The notes under the pieces were generated by a model. It was given only the letters and a program-made list of their open reading frames with translations. It was not told where the DNA came from and did no database searches. Shown here in pieces: positions 1-6,001 of a stretch of 37,354 bases of DNA. Every line of letters starts with the position of its first letter. The stretch's first letter is position 1. Both the position numbers and the translations under genes were made by a program. The stretch is from Streptococcus suis YS56 (GTDB lineage: Bacteria > Bacillota > Bacilli > Lactobacillales > Streptococcaceae): assembly GCF_000440115.1 (NCBI RefSeq), contig NZ_ALMY01000085.1, positions 1 to 37,354 of the forward strand, in the 5' to 3' direction.

Positions 1-369
1 TTTCGTCTGGTCGAGTTCTTTCCCACTCCCACGACTTTTTGAAACATTTATTTTTGGATTGATCGAAAATCCTTTCATGAGCCAGTCCACCTGCTCGGAA
101 GTTAGAGCCTTGACCTCTTCTTCATTGTTTGGCCAGGTCAATTTTCCATTTTCAAAACGTTTGTAAAGTAACCAAAATCCTTGTCCGTCCCAGTAAAGAG
201 CTTTGAATCGGTCTTTTCGACCTCCGCAGAAGAGATAGACCTGACCTGAAAAGGGATCCAGATTGAATTGACTTTTGACAAGGTAGGCGAGAGAATCAAT
301 CCCTTGACGCATGTCCGTTTTACCGCAAACCAAGTAGACTTGACCTAAATCACTGAGTCGGATGGTCAT
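1..369 (-). CDS. tnpB: IS66 family accessory protein TnpB (Orf2), 3' end outside window
   Basis: Reading the minus strand from an ATG at 369 gives 123 uninterrupted codons to the window edge, beginning MTIRLSDLGQVYLVCGKTDM. The segments GIDSLAYLV, FCGGRKDRFKALYWDGQGFW and LYKRFENGKLTWP are hallmarks of the IS66 Orf2 family, which is usually about 115-120 residues, so the stop must lie just outside. The protein is needed for IS66 transposition together with TnpA and the TnpC transposase, but its biochemical role is unclear. Its start overlaps the end of tnpA by 20 bp, the usual IS66 arrangement suggesting translational coupling. The frame looks intact here, unlike the nearby tnpC. Confidence 0.9.
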   Translation of the reverse strand, partial: MTIRLSDLGQVYLVCGKTDMRQGIDSLAYLVKSQFNLDPFSGQVYLFCGGRKDRFKALYWDGQGFWLLYKRFENGKLTWPNNEEEVKALTSEQVDWLMKGFSINPKINVSKSRGSGKELDQTK

Positions 370-535
370 AGTGCAGTACCTTGTCCAAAATCATTTCCAT
401 TACTTCATGGTTGATAGATTGGAAGAAAGTGACTTCTACTTTTCCGAGACGAATTTTCATCAGAATATCGTTTCTACCTTTCTTCTCAACACGGCGAGAT
501 TGGGGAATAGTCAATGGGACGATGGGGTGTGACAT
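350..535 (-). CDS. tnpA: IS66 family small protein TnpA (Orf1)
   Basis: A 61-residue protein beginning MSHPIVPLTIPQSRR and ending in a helical segment (NHEVMEMILDKVLHY). A minus-strand GGAAGA Shine-Dalgarno lies 7 nt before the ATG at 535. The position directly inside a terminal repeat (601-618) and the 20-bp overlap with tnpB identify it as the first gene of an IS66-type tnpA-tnpB-tnpC operon. It is on the short side for IS66 TnpA, so either the family in this element is short or the N-terminus has been trimmed. It was recognised by context more than by sequence. The overlapping plus-strand ORF at 381-590 is a shadow. Confidence 0.7.
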   Translation of the reverse strand: MSHPIVPLTIPQSRRVEKKGRNDILMKIRLGKVEVTFFQSINHEVMEMILDKVLHYDHPTQ

Positions 536-600
536 GATAAATCTTCCAGTTATGTTTTTCTCACAGTATACAGGAGGAGGGAGTGATTAGATAGATACCT

Positions 601-618
601 TGTTATTAGGCGGTTACG
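601..618 (-). repeat. IS66 terminal inverted repeat, end of the minus-strand element
   Basis: Read from outside inwards on the minus strand it begins GTAACCGCCTAATAACAA, with the GTAA start typical of IS66 ends. It differs by a single base from the repeat at 2390-2407. It sits about 65 bp upstream of tnpA, so it is the left end of the minus-strand IS66 copy. A small hairpin (GATTTC/GAAATC, 619-634) followed by a T-rich run abuts it on the outside. Confidence 0.75.
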
Positions 619-1576
619 ATTTCTATTGAAATCATGGCTTTTCTTTGTGTATAATGAGATAAAAAGAAGGAGATTGGTTATGTCATCACTAGAAAAAATT
701 ATTGAAACACAGTCAAAAACGATAGAGATGATGGCTAATGAACTTACCCTCCTTCGTGAACAGATTGAGTATCTGAGACAGAAACTCTACGGAAAATCAT
801 CAGAGAAGGTTGTGTATCAACCAGGTCAGCTGAGCTTGTTTGGGGAGGAAAGTCTCCCTGAAGAAGCTGACTTACCCAGTTGAAACGGAGACCATCACCT
901 ATAAACGCAAGAAAGCTAAGGGAGTTCGTCAGGCTATTTTTAGTCAGTTCACTCCAGAGATTGTTCATCATGAATTGCAGGGCGAAGACTGCACTTGTCC
1001 AGACTGTCATGGACAGTTGAAAGAGATTGGTTCTACTGTCCAACGGCAAGAGTTGGTCTTCATTCCCGCACAATTAAAGCGGATTGACCATGTTCAGCAC
1101 GCATACAAGTGTCAGGCTTGTAGTCAGACGAATCTGAGCGATAAGATTATCAAGGCTCCAGTTCCTAAGGCACCTTTGGCACACGGCTTGGGTTCAGCTT
1201 CTATCATCGCCCATACTATTCATCAGAAGTTCAATCTTAAGGTGCCTAATTACCGTCAGGAAGAGGACTGGCATAAGCTTGGTCTGCCAATCAGTCGGAA
1301 GGAAATAGCCAACTGGCACATCAAGTCTAGTCAGTATTATTTCGAGCCGATTTATAACCTATTGCACGAGAAATTACTGAAACAGCCTATTCTCCATGCG
1401 GATGAAACCTCCTACAAGGTCTTGGAAAATGATAGCCAGTTGACCTTCTACTGGACCTTCTTGTCTGGGAAACATGAGAAAAAGGGCGTCACCCTCTATC
1501 ATCATGACAAACGACGGAGTGGCTTGGTTGTAAAGGAATTTCTTGGGGATTATGCGGGCTACGTACATTGTGATAT

Positions 1577-1682
1577 GTTACGGCAGTAACTTAGGACTTT
1601 AGTCCTTTAGTTCTGCCTATGCGATAGCAGTCCAAGGTTTAGGAGCGAAGCGACGCTAAGCTTGGTTAACTGCGAACCGCTG
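1577..1682. repeat. Short interspersed element inserted in tnpC (about 105 bp)
   Basis: The DNA between the codons for VHCDM and SAYRQLDKA is foreign to the IS66 transposase frame. Its ends form an imperfect inverted repeat: GCAGTAACTTAG near the left end, and GCAGTTAACCAAG as the reverse complement of the right end. It has internal hairpins (GGACT/AGTCC; GCGAAGCGACGC) and no coding capacity. Size and architecture resemble a miniature inverted-repeat element, but it does not share ends with the RUP-like elements elsewhere in this window. The exact borders are uncertain by a few bases. Confidence 0.55.
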
Positions 1683-2075
1683 TCGGCCTATCGGCAGTTA
1701 GACAAGGCACAGCTGGTTGGCTGTTGGGCTCATGTCAGGAGAAAGTTTTTTGAGGCGACTCCTAAGAAGACAGACAGGACTTCTTTAGGAGCCAAGGGCT
1801 TAGCCTATTGTGACCGCCTGTTTGCCTTGGAGAATGACTGGGCTGACTTGTCTACTGAGGAACGGCTACATAAACGTCAGACAGAGTTGGCTCCCTTGAT
1901 GGACGAGTTCTTTGATTGGTGTCACAATCAGGCTGTCTTGCCAGGCTCCAAATTGGGCACTGCAATGGAGTATAGCCTCAAATACGAAACCACCTTCCGA
2001 ACCGTTCTCTCGGACGGTGACCTAGTCCTGTCTAACAATATGGCTGAGAGGGCTATGAAGACCTTGGTGATGGGG

Positions 2076-2128
2076 TGGAGTGAAACAGTCCAGTGGACTG
2101 TTTCAGCCTGAGCCTAGAAATAAAAAAG
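2076..2128. repeat. Small palindromic insert in tnpC (about 53 bp)
   Basis: The transposase frame is interrupted between KTLVMG and RRWLFSQSF. The inserted DNA contains a near-perfect palindrome at 2082-2104 (GAAACAGTCCA and its complement around one central base). It adds a stop codon and shifts the frame. It is probably a small chromosomal repeat. Borders are approximate. Confidence 0.5.
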
Positions 2129-2340
2129 CGAAGGTGGTTATTCTCTCAAAGCTTTGAAGGAGCCAAGTCGACAGCTGTCATTCTGAGTCTTTTGGAAACT
2201 GCTAAACGACATGGTCTTGATGCAAAGAAATATATGACTTATCTTCTAGAACACTTACCTAATGAGGAGACGCTCGCAAAAAAAGAGGTGCTAGAGGCTT
2301 ATTTACCATGGAAGGAAAAAATTAAGAGAGCGTGTAAATA

Positions 2341-2380
2341 GAAAAAGGTTCCAGAGTCGACAGGACTTTGGAGCCTTTTT
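2341..2380 (+). terminator. Rho-independent terminator after tnpC
   Basis: GGTTCCAGAGTC at 2347-2358 pairs with GGACTTTGGAGCC at 2363-2375 and is followed by TTTTT. It lies inside the IS66 right end. Confidence 0.7.
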
Positions 2381-2389
2381 CAATACACT

Positions 2390-2407
2390 TTGTTATTGGG
2401 CGGTTAC
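2390..2407 (+). repeat. IS66 right terminal inverted repeat of the tnpC copy
   Basis: TTGTTATTGGGCGGTTAC is the outward end of the plus-strand IS66 copy carrying tnpC. It matches the repeat at 601-618 at 17 of 18 positions and in the same orientation, so the two do not bracket a single intact element. Confidence 0.7.
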
Positions 2408-2410
2408 ACT

Positions 2411-2437
2411 CTAACTGTGTTACAGTTAGGGTTTTCT
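2411..2437 (+). terminator. Terminator-like hairpin outside the IS66 right end
   Basis: CTAACTGT and ACAGTTAG form an 8-bp stem with a 3-nt loop, followed by GGGTTTTCTT. It is probably the native terminator of whatever chromosomal gene stood here before the IS inserted. Confidence 0.5.
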
Positions 2438-2464
2438 TGTGTTTTCTAGAAAATATGGTATAAT
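2437..2464 (+). promoter_or_regulatory. Promoter of the DUF1912 gene
   Basis: TTGTGT (2437-2442), a 16-bp spacer, and an extended -10 TGGTATAAT with the hexamer at 2459-2464. The ATG follows at 2507. Confidence 0.6.
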
Positions 2465-2506
2465 AAACCGGTGTGTTTCAATCGAAGCAGGCGAAAGAGG
2501 AAAATA

Positions 2507-2761
2507 ATGACAAAAGAACAAGAATTTTTAAAGGAATTTGAAGCTTGGGTCAACACTCAGGTCATGGTAAACGAGATGGCGGTTGAAGAAAGTCGTCGTG
2601 TCTTGGAAGAAGATAAAGATGAGCGTGCAGCGGATGCTTATATTCGTTATGAGAGCAAGCTGGATGCCTATCGATTCATTCAAGGGAAATTTGCCAACTA
2701 CCATGCTGGCAAAGGTTTTCATGATTTACCAGATGAGTTGTTTGGTCAAAGGCATTATTAA
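2507..2761 (+). CDS. DUF1912 family protein
   Basis: An 84-residue acidic helical protein (MTKEQEFLKEFEAWVNTQVM at the start, GKGFHDLPDEL near the end) matching the streptococcal DUF1912 family in length and in the EFEAWVNTQVM, AYIRYESKLDAYRF and FHDLP motifs. No function is known for the family. The start chosen is the ATG at 2507 with AGAGGAAAATA before it; an upstream GTG in the same frame would add a basic 12-residue extension that the family lacks. It has its own promoter and is the first intact chromosomal gene after the IS66 remnants. No signal peptide or membrane segment is seen, so it is presumably cytoplasmic. Confidence 0.85.
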   Translation: MTKEQEFLKEFEAWVNTQVMVNEMAVEESRRVLEEDKDERAADAYIRYESKLDAYRFIQGKFANYHAGKGFHDLPDELFGQRHY

Positions 2762-2863
2762 GAAACTATATTCACAGTTCAGCATTTCTATCTAAGGCTA
2801 GTTCTTCAGCTATTCATCGTTGTTTTTTTCAAAATACAGTCAGTATTTCCTCAAAAAACGGCC

Positions 2864-2892
2864 TTGATTAGTGAAAAACTATTTCTTATATA
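2864..2892 (+). promoter_or_regulatory. Promoter of the small helix-hairpin-helix gene
   Basis: TTGATT at 2864-2869, a 17-bp spacer and TATATA at 2887-2892, about 48 bp before the ATG at 2940. Confidence 0.55.
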
Positions 2893-2939
2893 TAGGCACT
2901 TTACTTGTGAGTACAGGTTCTAAGGAGAAAGGAGTTAAC

Positions 2940-3326
2940 ATGGCAAAGAAAAAAGTAAATCGAAAAAAACAATTGAAAAAACAATTAGCAGACTTGAAAC
3001 GTGCAGGCCGTGTAGGTCTTGAAAGGGCTGCAGAGGTAGTAGAGACAGTTGCTCACAAGGCTGAGGCTGTAGTAGAGCATGCTGTGGAACAAGTGAAAGA
3101 AGTTGCAGCAGAGGTGCCTTCTTCAGCGACTTCATTGGAAGACTTTTTGGCACTTCCGGACTTGGAAGGCATTGCGGCAGCACGTTTGGAAACCTTTTAC
3201 CAAGCAGGTATTCAATCTGTGGCTGATTTTGCAAACCATACAGAAAAAGAGCTCTTGGCCCTTAAAGGTATCGGTCCTGCAACCATCAAGCAGTTGAAAG
3301 AAAAAGGGATTGAGTTGAAAGTTTAA
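2940..3326 (+). CDS. Small basic protein with C-terminal helix-hairpin-helix domain
   Basis: 128 residues. The start is the ATG at 2940 after AAGGAGAAAGGAG; an in-frame upstream start at 2871 has no ribosome site. Residues 1-35 are strongly basic (MAKKKVNRKKQLKKQLADLK), and 36-65 form an Ala/Val/Glu-rich helix (VVETVAHKAEAVVEHAVEQV). The C-terminal 60 residues resemble a tandem helix-hairpin-helix fold of the DUF4332 type: LPDLEGIAAARLETFYQAG, then LLALKGIGPATIKQLKEKGI. Such modules usually bind DNA backbone non-specifically, and a histone-like N-terminus fits nucleic-acid binding (inference). The next gene shares both its N-terminal and C-terminal sequence style, so the pair probably arose by duplication or module sharing. 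No specific function can be named. Confidence 0.75.
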   Translation: MAKKKVNRKKQLKKQLADLKRAGRVGLERAAEVVETVAHKAEAVVEHAVEQVKEVAAEVPSSATSLEDFLALPDLEGIAAARLETFYQAGIQSVADFANHTEKELLALKGIGPATIKQLKEKGIELKV

Positions 3327-3334
3327 TATGACAG

Positions 3335-3363
3335 AAACCAACTGAAATTAGTTGGTTTTTTCT
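3335..3363 (+). terminator. Rho-independent terminator
   Basis: AAACCAACT (3335-3343) and AGTTGGTTT (3350-3358) form a stem followed by a T-run. The descending arm overlaps the -35 box of the next promoter. Confidence 0.85.
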
Positions 3364-3380
3364 TGTTCTCTTGCTATAAT
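3352..3380 (+). promoter_or_regulatory. Promoter of the 394-residue helix-hairpin-helix gene
   Basis: TTGGTT (3352-3357), a 17-bp spacer, and TATAAT (3375-3380). The -35 box is embedded in the upstream terminator stem, so terminator and promoter share sequence. Confidence 0.65.
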
Positions 3381-3409
3381 GGAATTAGAATATTCAAGGA
3401 GAAAGACTT

Positions 3410-4594
3410 ATGGCAAAGAAGAAAAATCGGAAGAAAGAGATGAGACACGCTAAACATAATGGAGATAATATTATACAGTTTAGTGATTTTCAATCTCCTA
3501 ATTATCTAAGCCAATTGTCGCAAACAGATATGCGTAAAGCATTGGAGTTGACTAGAGGATTTTTTGTAACAGATGATGAGTTTTATATTGATGAACTAAG
3601 AGAGCTGTTGTATGCGGCAGGAAGTAAGGATGCGGAAACGGAGTGGTTCGAGGAGATTATGGAAATATCCCAGAAAAAGCACCGCATTCGAGAGTTAAAA
3701 AAACTGCTTGCAACTTATCCTCATTATCTGGATGCAAAATTTCAATTATTGTTGGAAACTGGGGATGGAGTGATTGATCGAGCATATTTAGAGAAAATGC
3801 TGGTGATACAAGATGAAATAGTTGAACATTGGGCAGAACTAGATTATTCCGATTGGTTTTCCATTGAGGCTAGACCAGTCTTGCAAATGTTTGGTTTTTT
3901 AACAGAAATTTACTTGATTAACGGTTTTTCAAATTTAGCCTTAAAACTGGTTGAACTTCTTCGTTCTAAAATTGAGGAAGGATTTCCACCGGGCTATTTT
4001 CATACCATGTTAGCTACCTATCTTCATTTGTATCAATTTGATGAAATCGAAAGTCTGTATCAGTGGTCACTTGAGAAGAACTGGGAGGACGATGGCGTTT
4101 TGGTTTATCAAATTATGGCCCAGTTATTACAAGGAAAATTTACAAAGGCGGAAGAGTTGTTTAAGCGCTTAGCTGACTTAAATAGCAAAGCGGTTGAGGC
4201 CTTTCAATCAGACAGTTGGCTGGATCTTGTGAGTGTGTCCACCCAATTAACTTTTTACAAACCATACACGGTTCACTCTATCTATATCGCTTTAAATACC
4301 GCAACCATGTTCTTAGAAACAAAACCGTTTTTAGTTGAGGGAATGGTTGCTTTGGCGGAATCCTATGCGAATACATTGCCAAATTCTCCTAAGAAATTTA
4401 GAAAATTTTTGGAAGAACCATTTTTAGAAGGGATAGGACATTCAAGAGCAATAAATCTCTTTTACGGAGGGATACATAGCAAGGCTGATTTTAAGAAAAA
4501 GACAGAGCAGGAAATATTGTCCATAAAAGGAATCGGCCCAGGAACAATCAAAAAATTAAAGGAAAATGGTGTTGTTTTCAAAAAAGAGAAATGA
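3410..4594 (+). CDS. Helical-repeat (TPR-like) protein with C-terminal helix-hairpin-helix module
   Basis: 394 residues; ATG with AAGGAGAAAGACTT upstream. It starts MAKKKNRKKEMRHAKH, echoing the preceding gene. Residues about 30-330 are alternating helices without a recognised catalytic motif, resembling TPR-like repeats (for example DAKFQLLLETGDGVI, AEELFKRLADLNSKAVEAFQ). The last 60 residues (EPFLEGIGHSRAINLFYGG, then EILSIKGIGPGTIKKLKENG) are a second copy of the module ending the previous protein; 15 of the final 25 aligned residues are identical. No signal peptide or membrane segment. It is probably a cytoplasmic scaffold or nucleic-acid-associated protein (inference). It has its own promoter, and no terminator was recognised before the T-box promoter at 4595, which begins at its stop codon. 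Confidence 0.75.
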   Translation: MAKKKNRKKEMRHAKHNGDNIIQFSDFQSPNYLSQLSQTDMRKALELTRGFFVTDDEFYIDELRELLYAAGSKDAETEWFEEIMEISQKKHRIRELKKLLATYPHYLDAKFQLLLETGDGVIDRAYLEKMLVIQDEIVEHWAELDYSDWFSIEARPVLQMFGFLTEIYLINGFSNLALKLVELLRSKIEEGFPPGYFHTMLATYLHLYQFDEIESLYQWSLEKNWEDDGVLVYQIMAQLLQGKFTKAEELFKRLADLNSKAVEAFQSDSWLDLVSVSTQLTFYKPYTVHSIYIALNTATMFLETKPFLVEGMVALAESYANTLPNSPKKFRKFLEEPFLEGIGHSRAINLFYGGIHSKADFKKKTEQEILSIKGIGPGTIKKLKENGVVFKKEK

Positions 4595-4623
4595 TTGCTT
4601 TTTCTTGAATATTCTGATAGAAT
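4595..4623 (+). promoter_or_regulatory. Promoter of the valS T-box operon
   Basis: TTGCTT (4595-4600), an exact 17-bp spacer, and TAGAAT (4618-4623), giving a leader start near 4630. Confidence 0.6.
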
Positions 4624-4629
4624 AAGGCT

Positions 4630-4815
4630 ATTCAGAGGTGTTTTGAGCCCCATTTGTCACAGGAAGCGGTGGTACTGAGAAATCCGCACAAATGTCAAAA
4701 CTGGTTGCTGATGATATGAATCGAATAAGCAAAGTGCAGATAGTTTATCTGAACAAGGGTGGTACCGCGGAATAACTTCGTCCCTGTCTAGCAAGTCTAG
4801 GCAGGGATTTTCATT
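4630..4815 (+). promoter_or_regulatory. T-box riboswitch leader (probable Val specifier)
   Basis: The T-box sequence AGGGTGGTACCGCGG at 4756-4770 pairs with the uncharged tRNA acceptor end. It is followed by a terminator, CCCTGTCTAG/TCTAGGCAGGG at about 4782-4806, with an ATTTT tail. Upstream, CATTTGT and ACAAATG form a stem enclosing GCGGTGG...CCGC, consistent with Stem I. GTC at 4694-4696 lies just 3' of that stem, where the specifier codon belongs, and GTC is a valine codon, which fits valS as the third gene. The stretch from predicted start to T-box is about 130 nt, shorter than many T-boxes. That the leader is a T-box is seen directly; the specifier assignment is inference. Confidence 0.85.
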
Positions 4816-4830
4816 TGGAAAGGAGAAGAT

Positions 4831-5235
4831 ATGCTACATCATGTTGAAATATATGTTTCAGACTTGGCAACCTCACGTGCATTTTACGATTTTCTTCTGA
4901 CCAAGCTGGGCTACTCGCTCTATCAGGAGTGGGATAAAGGGCTGTCCTATAAAAAAGCAGAGCAGTACCTGGTCTTTGTCCAAACGCCAAAGGACTTCCT
5001 AGAGGCAGGTTATCACCGGTGCCGTACAGGTCTCAATCATCTAGCTTTTCATGTGGGCACACCTGATGAGATTGACCAATGGCGGAAGGAATTTTTGACC
5101 AGACGAGTCAAGCTGCTCTACGATGACCGCTATCCACATGCAGGAGGACCAGACCACTATGCCCTCTATTTGGAAGACCCAGATGGGATTAAGATAGAGT
5201 TGGTGGGGGAGGAAGAAAACCGAGTTGAATACTAA
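4831..5235 (+). CDS. VOC superfamily (glyoxalase/bleomycin-resistance-like) protein
   Basis: 134 residues with the paired beta-alpha-beta-beta-beta pattern of vicinal-oxygen-chelate proteins: MLHHVEIYVSDLATSRAFYD at the N-terminus, GLNHLAFHVGTPDEI at the middle, and YALYLEDPDGIKIELVG at the C-terminus. Likely metal ligands are the His in HHVEI, the His in NHLAFHV and the Glu in IKIELV. The substrate cannot be assigned; the family includes lyases, dioxygenases and antibiotic-binding proteins. The ATG at 4831 follows GGAAAGGAGAAGAT. It is the first gene after the T-box terminator and is therefore expected to be transcribed with valS under tRNA-charging control, which is unusual for a gene with no evident role in translation. 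Confidence 0.85.
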   Translation: MLHHVEIYVSDLATSRAFYDFLLTKLGYSLYQEWDKGLSYKKAEQYLVFVQTPKDFLEAGYHRCRTGLNHLAFHVGTPDEIDQWRKEFLTRRVKLLYDDRYPHAGGPDHYALYLEDPDGIKIELVGEEENRVEY

Positions 5236-5257
5236 TATTTTAGAAGGAGGATTGCCT

Positions 5258-5989
5258 GTGAGATTATTTTTGAATGTTCCTTACTCTGAAAAAGATGAAG
5301 TTAAACGGTTAGGGGCTAAATGGCATCCACAAATGAAAAAATGGTACACTCAGTGTGAAAGAGAAGAATATATTAGATTTTCAAAATGGTTATTGAAAAG
5401 AAGCGATGATGTTATTATCGCAACAGATTATCTATATATTATTGAGGGACATCAAGAATGCTGGAAATGTAAGCAACCTACTTTAGTTGTGGGATTAGGA
5501 ATAGGTGAATACGTTCATGTTTTTGGAGAACTCTATAGTGCAGAAATCGAAATTATTGAAGATTCTATGGAGATAGGAGAAGAGGTACACTTAGCTTGGG
5601 CTGAGAAAGAATCCGATATACCTCCTAAATTATTGAATTATTTAAAAGAACATTATTTTGTCCAAATGACGTATTCTAAAACGCTTGGCAAAAACATCTT
5701 TGCTAACTATTGTCAGCACTGTAATGTTTTACAAGGAAATTGGTTTTTATTTTCTGAACCAGATAGTCCATTATCTACTTGTGTTGAAGGAGCTGAGCTA
5801 GAAAGTAGAATGAATAAGCTAAAAATTAAAATGATTCCAATCGAAGATGATTTGATTGTAAAATGGGACGTAGGATGGAGTAGTAACGATTTTGCTTATT
5901 TAAAATATGGGGAAATAGAAGAACTTGTTCTATCAACGGAATCAAATAACGATTGTGTTGCTTATGAAGAATTGCATACTATTAAGTAA
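5258..5989 (+). CDS. DUF5710 domain protein with two Cys-pair (zinc-ribbon-like) motifs
   Basis: Start chosen at the GTG at 5258, 7 nt after AGAAGGAGG; this gives 243 residues beginning MRLFLNVPYSEKDEVKRLGA. Residues 1-40 match DUF5710 (LNVPYxEKDExKxLGAKWHxxxKxWY), a short module common in phage, plasmid and accessory proteins and often attached to DNA-handling enzymes. Later there are two Cys pairs, CWKC near residue 72 and CQHC near 160, that could bind one zinc. The rest is unrecognised. The gene is visibly more AT-rich than valS downstream and sits between the VOC gene and valS, so it was probably inserted into the operon. The gap to valS is 12 bp, so transcription is shared. Confidence 0.7.
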   Translation: MRLFLNVPYSEKDEVKRLGAKWHPQMKKWYTQCEREEYIRFSKWLLKRSDDVIIATDYLYIIEGHQECWKCKQPTLVVGLGIGEYVHVFGELYSAEIEIIEDSMEIGEEVHLAWAEKESDIPPKLLNYLKEHYFVQMTYSKTLGKNIFANYCQHCNVLQGNWFLFSEPDSPLSTCVEGAELESRMNKLKIKMIPIEDDLIVKWDVGWSSNDFAYLKYGEIEELVLSTESNNDCVAYEELHTIK

Positions 5990-6001
5990 AGGAAAAAACT
6001 A

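Larger units (their letters stand above)
680..2341 (+). pseudogene. tnpC: IS66 family transposase TnpC, degenerate (frameshift plus two inserted elements)
   Basis: Three pieces of one IS66 DDE transposase are visible. Piece one (ATG at 680, after AAGGAGATTGGTT) is the leucine-rich N-terminal helix ending at a TGA near 881. Removing one C from the CCC run at 875-877 restores a continuous frame (DLPVETETITYKRKK). Piece two carries the zinc-ribbon region (CTCPDCHG, KCQACSQ) and the first catalytic Asp (HADET, about 1398). After the second Asp (VHCDM, about 1573) the frame is broken by about 105 inserted bp. Piece three resumes at SAYRQLDKAQLVGCWAHVRRKFFEA, carries the catalytic Glu (NNMAERAMK, about 2044), and is broken again by about 53 bp before WLFSQSFEGAKSTA. 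It ends at the TAG at 2339. With three lesions it cannot make an active enzyme. Confidence 0.92.

Noticed and set aside
1577..1682. Group II intron in tnpC
   Set aside because: The insert is only about 105 bp and lacks a domain V-like hairpin or a reverse transcriptase, so splicing is not plausible.
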